DNA of 51,097 nt from the NCBI GenBank assembly GCA_000716465.1, contig JNWL01000042.1, forward strand, positions 1 through 51,097, in the 5' to 3' direction. How positions within the stretch are numbered: the stretch's first letter is position 1; every line of letters begins with the position of its first letter. Shown here piece after piece: positions 48,660 through 51,097 of this stretch. A model generated the notes under the pieces. It was not told where the DNA came from. It ran no database searches and saw only the letters and a list, made by a program, of their open reading frames with translations. The translations under genes and the position numbers were made by a program. Source of the stretch: Streptomyces bikiniensis. GTDB taxonomy: Bacteria > Actinomycetota > Actinomycetes > Streptomycetales > Streptomycetaceae.

Positions 48660-49798
48660 CCCTGCCCGTCGCCCTCGTCGCCGGGCTCCACTCCGACGCC
48701 CGCCGCGAGGTCGTGGACCGACTGCTGCACGCCGTCCCCGGCAGCGTCGCCCTCCACCACGACCTGTCCACTGCGGCCGACGGCACCGTCCAGCGCGTCG
48801 TACGCGATGCCACCGGTGAGCTGTCCCGTGGTGAGGCTCCCCTCGTCAACGACTGCGCCTGCTGCGCGCTCCGCGAGGACCTGGTGCCCGAGCTGGAGCG
48901 GCTGGCCGACGGCAGTCTGACCCGGCTGGCCGTCGTCGAACTGTGGGACTCCGTCGAACCCAAGGCGATGGCCGAGGCCATCGCCCAGCACGGAGCCGAC
49001 GCGCTCGACCTCACCGGCGTGATCACCGCGGTGGACCCGGCCCTCGTCCTGCCCTACCTCGTCAACGGCGACGACCTGGCGGAGGTCGGCCTCGCGGCGG
49101 CCGCCTCTGACCAGCGCACGGTCGGCGACACCTGGGCACGCCAGCTGGAGTACGCGCCCGTACTCGCCCTCGTCGACAGCGGGGAGGCCGACGACGAGGA
49201 CCGCGCCCTGCTCGCCCAGCTCCACCCGACCGCTCGACGGGTGGATGCCGGATCCGGCGAGCTGGCCGCGCTGGCCTTCGCCGGCTTCGACGTGGAGGCC
49301 GCGGCCGCCGCCCAGCACCCGGCCTGCGCCCTGCTGCCGCAGGAGGCGGACGAAGCGGGCGTCACCACGTTGGTCTGGCACCGCCGCCGCCCCTTCCACC
49401 CCGAGCGCCTGTACGAGGCGCTGGAGGACCTGTGCTGTGCGGCGGCCCGCAGCCGGGGACGGTTCTGGCTCGCCGACCGCCCCGACACCCTGCTGGCCTG
49501 GGACGCCGCGGGCGGCGCCCTGTGCGTGGAGAACGCCGGCCCCTGGCTCGCCTCGCTGCCCGACGCCGCCTGGGAGATGGTCCCGCCGATGCGCCGCGCC
49601 GCCGCCGCTCTGGACTGGCACCCCGAGCACGGCGACTGCTGCCAGCACCTCGTCTTCACCTCCCCCGGCCTCGACCGCCACGGCCTGGAGCAGCTCCTGG
49701 AGTCCTGCCTGCTCACCGACGCCGAGTACGCCGCGGGCCCCGAGGCATGGAAGTCCCTTCCCGCCGCGTTCGACCCCCTTCTCGACCCCGTTTCCTGA
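48656..49798 (+). CDS. COG0523-like protein with CxCC motif but no P-loop
   Basis: This 380-residue relative of CobW/COG0523 has the metal-site motif intact as [12 protein letters not shown] (Cys 67-70) and a CobW C-terminal domain ([35 protein letters not shown]). The Walker A site reads [13 protein letters not shown], with no Lys/Thr, and NKxD is lost. It probably binds metal without normal GTP hydrolysis. The GTG overlaps rpmE2 (GTGA), so it is part of the zinc-sparing operon. Confidence 0.82.
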   Translation: MTLPVALVAGLHSDARREVVDRLLHAVPGSVALHHDLSTAADGTVQRVVRDATGELSRGEAPLVNDCACCALREDLVPELERLADGSLTRLAVVELWDSVEPKAMAEAIAQHGADALDLTGVITAVDPALVLPYLVNGDDLAEVGLAAAASDQRTVGDTWARQLEYAPVLALVDSGEADDEDRALLAQLHPTARRVDAGSGELAALAFAGFDVEAAAAAQHPACALLPQEADEAGVTTLVWHRRRPFHPERLYEALEDLCCAAARSRGRFWLADRPDTLLAWDAAGGALCVENAGPWLASLPDAAWEMVPPMRRAAAALDWHPEHGDCCQHLVFTSPGLDRHGLEQLLESCLLTDAEYAAGPEAWKSLPAAFDPLLDPVS

Positions 49799-49830
49799 CC
49801 CACCGGCCCCGACCCCGAGGACACCCGCCC

Positions 49831-50070
49831 ATGGCACGCCGACAGAACCCCCACAAGCCGCTGAAGTCCCGCCCCAACCCGCTCGACGCGGCAGGGATCA
49901 CCTACATCGACTACAAGGACACCGACCTGCTACGGAAGTTCATCTCCGACCGCGGCAAGATCCGCAGCCGCCGCGTCACCCGCGTCACCGCCCAGCAGCA
50001 GCGACAGCTCGCCGCCGCCATCAAGAACGCCCGCGAGATGGCCCTCCTCCCCTACAGCAGCGCCCGATAG
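49831..50070 (+). CDS. rpsR2: alternative (zinc-free) ribosomal protein bS18
   Basis: The 79-residue bS18 carries the signature [20 protein letters not shown] followed by [14 protein letters not shown]. No cysteine is present. The ATG is 32 bp after the COG0523-like stop and follows CCCCGAGGACACC. It closes the rpmG2-rpmE2-COG0523-rpsR2 operon. Confidence 0.95.
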   Translation: MARRQNPHKPLKSRPNPLDAAGITYIDYKDTDLLRKFISDRGKIRSRRVTRVTAQQQRQLAAAIKNAREMALLPYSSAR

Positions 50071-50140
50071 GACGTCACGCCGCGGGCGCCGGCCTCAACG
50101 GCGACACCTCTGGGAAGCCGGCGGACACGAACGCGCACGA

Positions 50141-50444
50141 AGCTCCCCGATTCCTCCACCTGACTCGCCACGATCAGGTCACCCCCGAGCTGCCGACGGA
50201 ACTGATCGCGTGCTGGGAGACGGTGACCAACACCGGCGGTGCCGTGATCGCCGCCGGCTTCCCGCTGCCGCCGGTGAGCACCTGCGACGTCGGTCCGGCC
50301 GTCCACGTACAGGCCGCCCCCGATTCCGCGGTCGCGGACTCGGGGGTGTCCTCATGAGGCAGGCCCAGCAGACCGCCCAGGAGCGCACTCCGGGTGGCAC
50401 CGGGCGACGACCGGGACGAGAACCTGATGAGCCTCGCCCTATGA
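50141..50444 (+). pseudogene. GNAT acetyltransferase with an internal deletion
   Basis: An N-terminal piece (PTELIACWETVTNTGGAV, then GFPLPPV) and a C-terminal piece (ALRVAPGDDRDENLMSLAL, ending at TGA 50442-50444) are both typical of a streptomycete GNAT N-acetyltransferase. The acetyl-CoA-binding middle of about 100 residues is missing and a stop lies between the pieces. I read this as a dead gene. No other feature is seen up to the hairpin at 50498. Confidence 0.6.
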
Positions 50445-50497
50445 CGTCGGCCGGCGATCGTGGCCACGGCACCCCTCAGCAAGGCTTCCCCCCAATA

Positions 50498-50540
50498 CGA
50501 CACGGGTGCGGCCACCGATTCGGTGGCCGCACCCGTGTCG
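50498..50540. terminator. very strong bidirectional terminator
   Basis: A perfect 20-bp stem (50498-50517 with 50521-50540) around ATT separates the plus-strand zinc operon from the convergent ABC ATPase gene. Confidence 0.88.
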
Positions 50541-50563
50541 GTGCCGACGGCAGCCGGCAGGTC

Positions 50564-51097
<534 letters not shown>

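Overview
The window is about 51 kb of very GC-rich DNA with strong third-position GC, frequent GTG/TTG starts, 4-nt start/stop overlaps and gene content typical of a Streptomyces (or close relative) chromosome. This is inferred from codon use and gene families only.

1-15.1 kb is ordinary chromosome: a patatin-like hydrolase coupled to a DNA alkylation repair protein, a VTT/TVP38 membrane protein beside undecaprenyl-diphosphate phosphatase, a frameshifted HEAT-repeat relic, a Gfo/Idh/MocA oxidoreductase, an FAD monooxygenase divergent from a TetR regulator with two copies of an operator-like palindrome between them, a DinB protein, a small lipoprotein, uracil-DNA glycosylase, a family-5 substrate-binding lipoprotein, two short-chain dehydrogenases and a HipA-like/DUF3037 pair.

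15.2-29.5 kb is one minus-strand transcription unit of 11 tightly packed genes. In transcription order it encodes a peptide/metallophore-type ABC importer (binding lipoprotein, two permeases, double ATPase), a PLP amino-acid decarboxylase, a cysteine-synthase-like enzyme fused to a rhodanese domain, a SufS-like class V PLP enzyme, two ATP-grasp ligases, an MFS transporter and a methyltransferase. A Zur-box-like palindrome lies inside its promoter and a 16-bp-stem terminator ends it. I infer an NRPS-independent, probably sulfur-using zinc metallophore with its own export and uptake. I do not recognise it as a characterised pathway.

29.6-50.1 kb is a zinc-starvation island: six cysteine-poor alternative ribosomal proteins (bL32, bS14, bL28, bL33, bL31, bS18), three COG0523/CobW proteins (two with degenerate GTPase motifs), a znuABC-type importer, an aztABCD-type importer with two AztD-like chaperones, a Zur repressor, a His-rich protein and a P-type ATPase with a PacL/DUF1490 partner. 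Nine palindromes fitting TGRAAAYGRNWWYCA sit at or upstream of these genes, so zinc shortage probably switches them on together, giving ribosome zinc sparing, high-affinity uptake, zinc allocation and metallophore supply. Between 45.0 and 45.9 kb is a shrunken, partly inverted relic of a second copy of three of the biosynthetic genes, next to an intact paralogue of the cluster methyltransferase.

50.1-51.1 kb holds a deletion-scarred GNAT acetyltransferase, a strong bidirectional terminator and the 3' part of a siderophore-type ABC ATPase that runs off the window.
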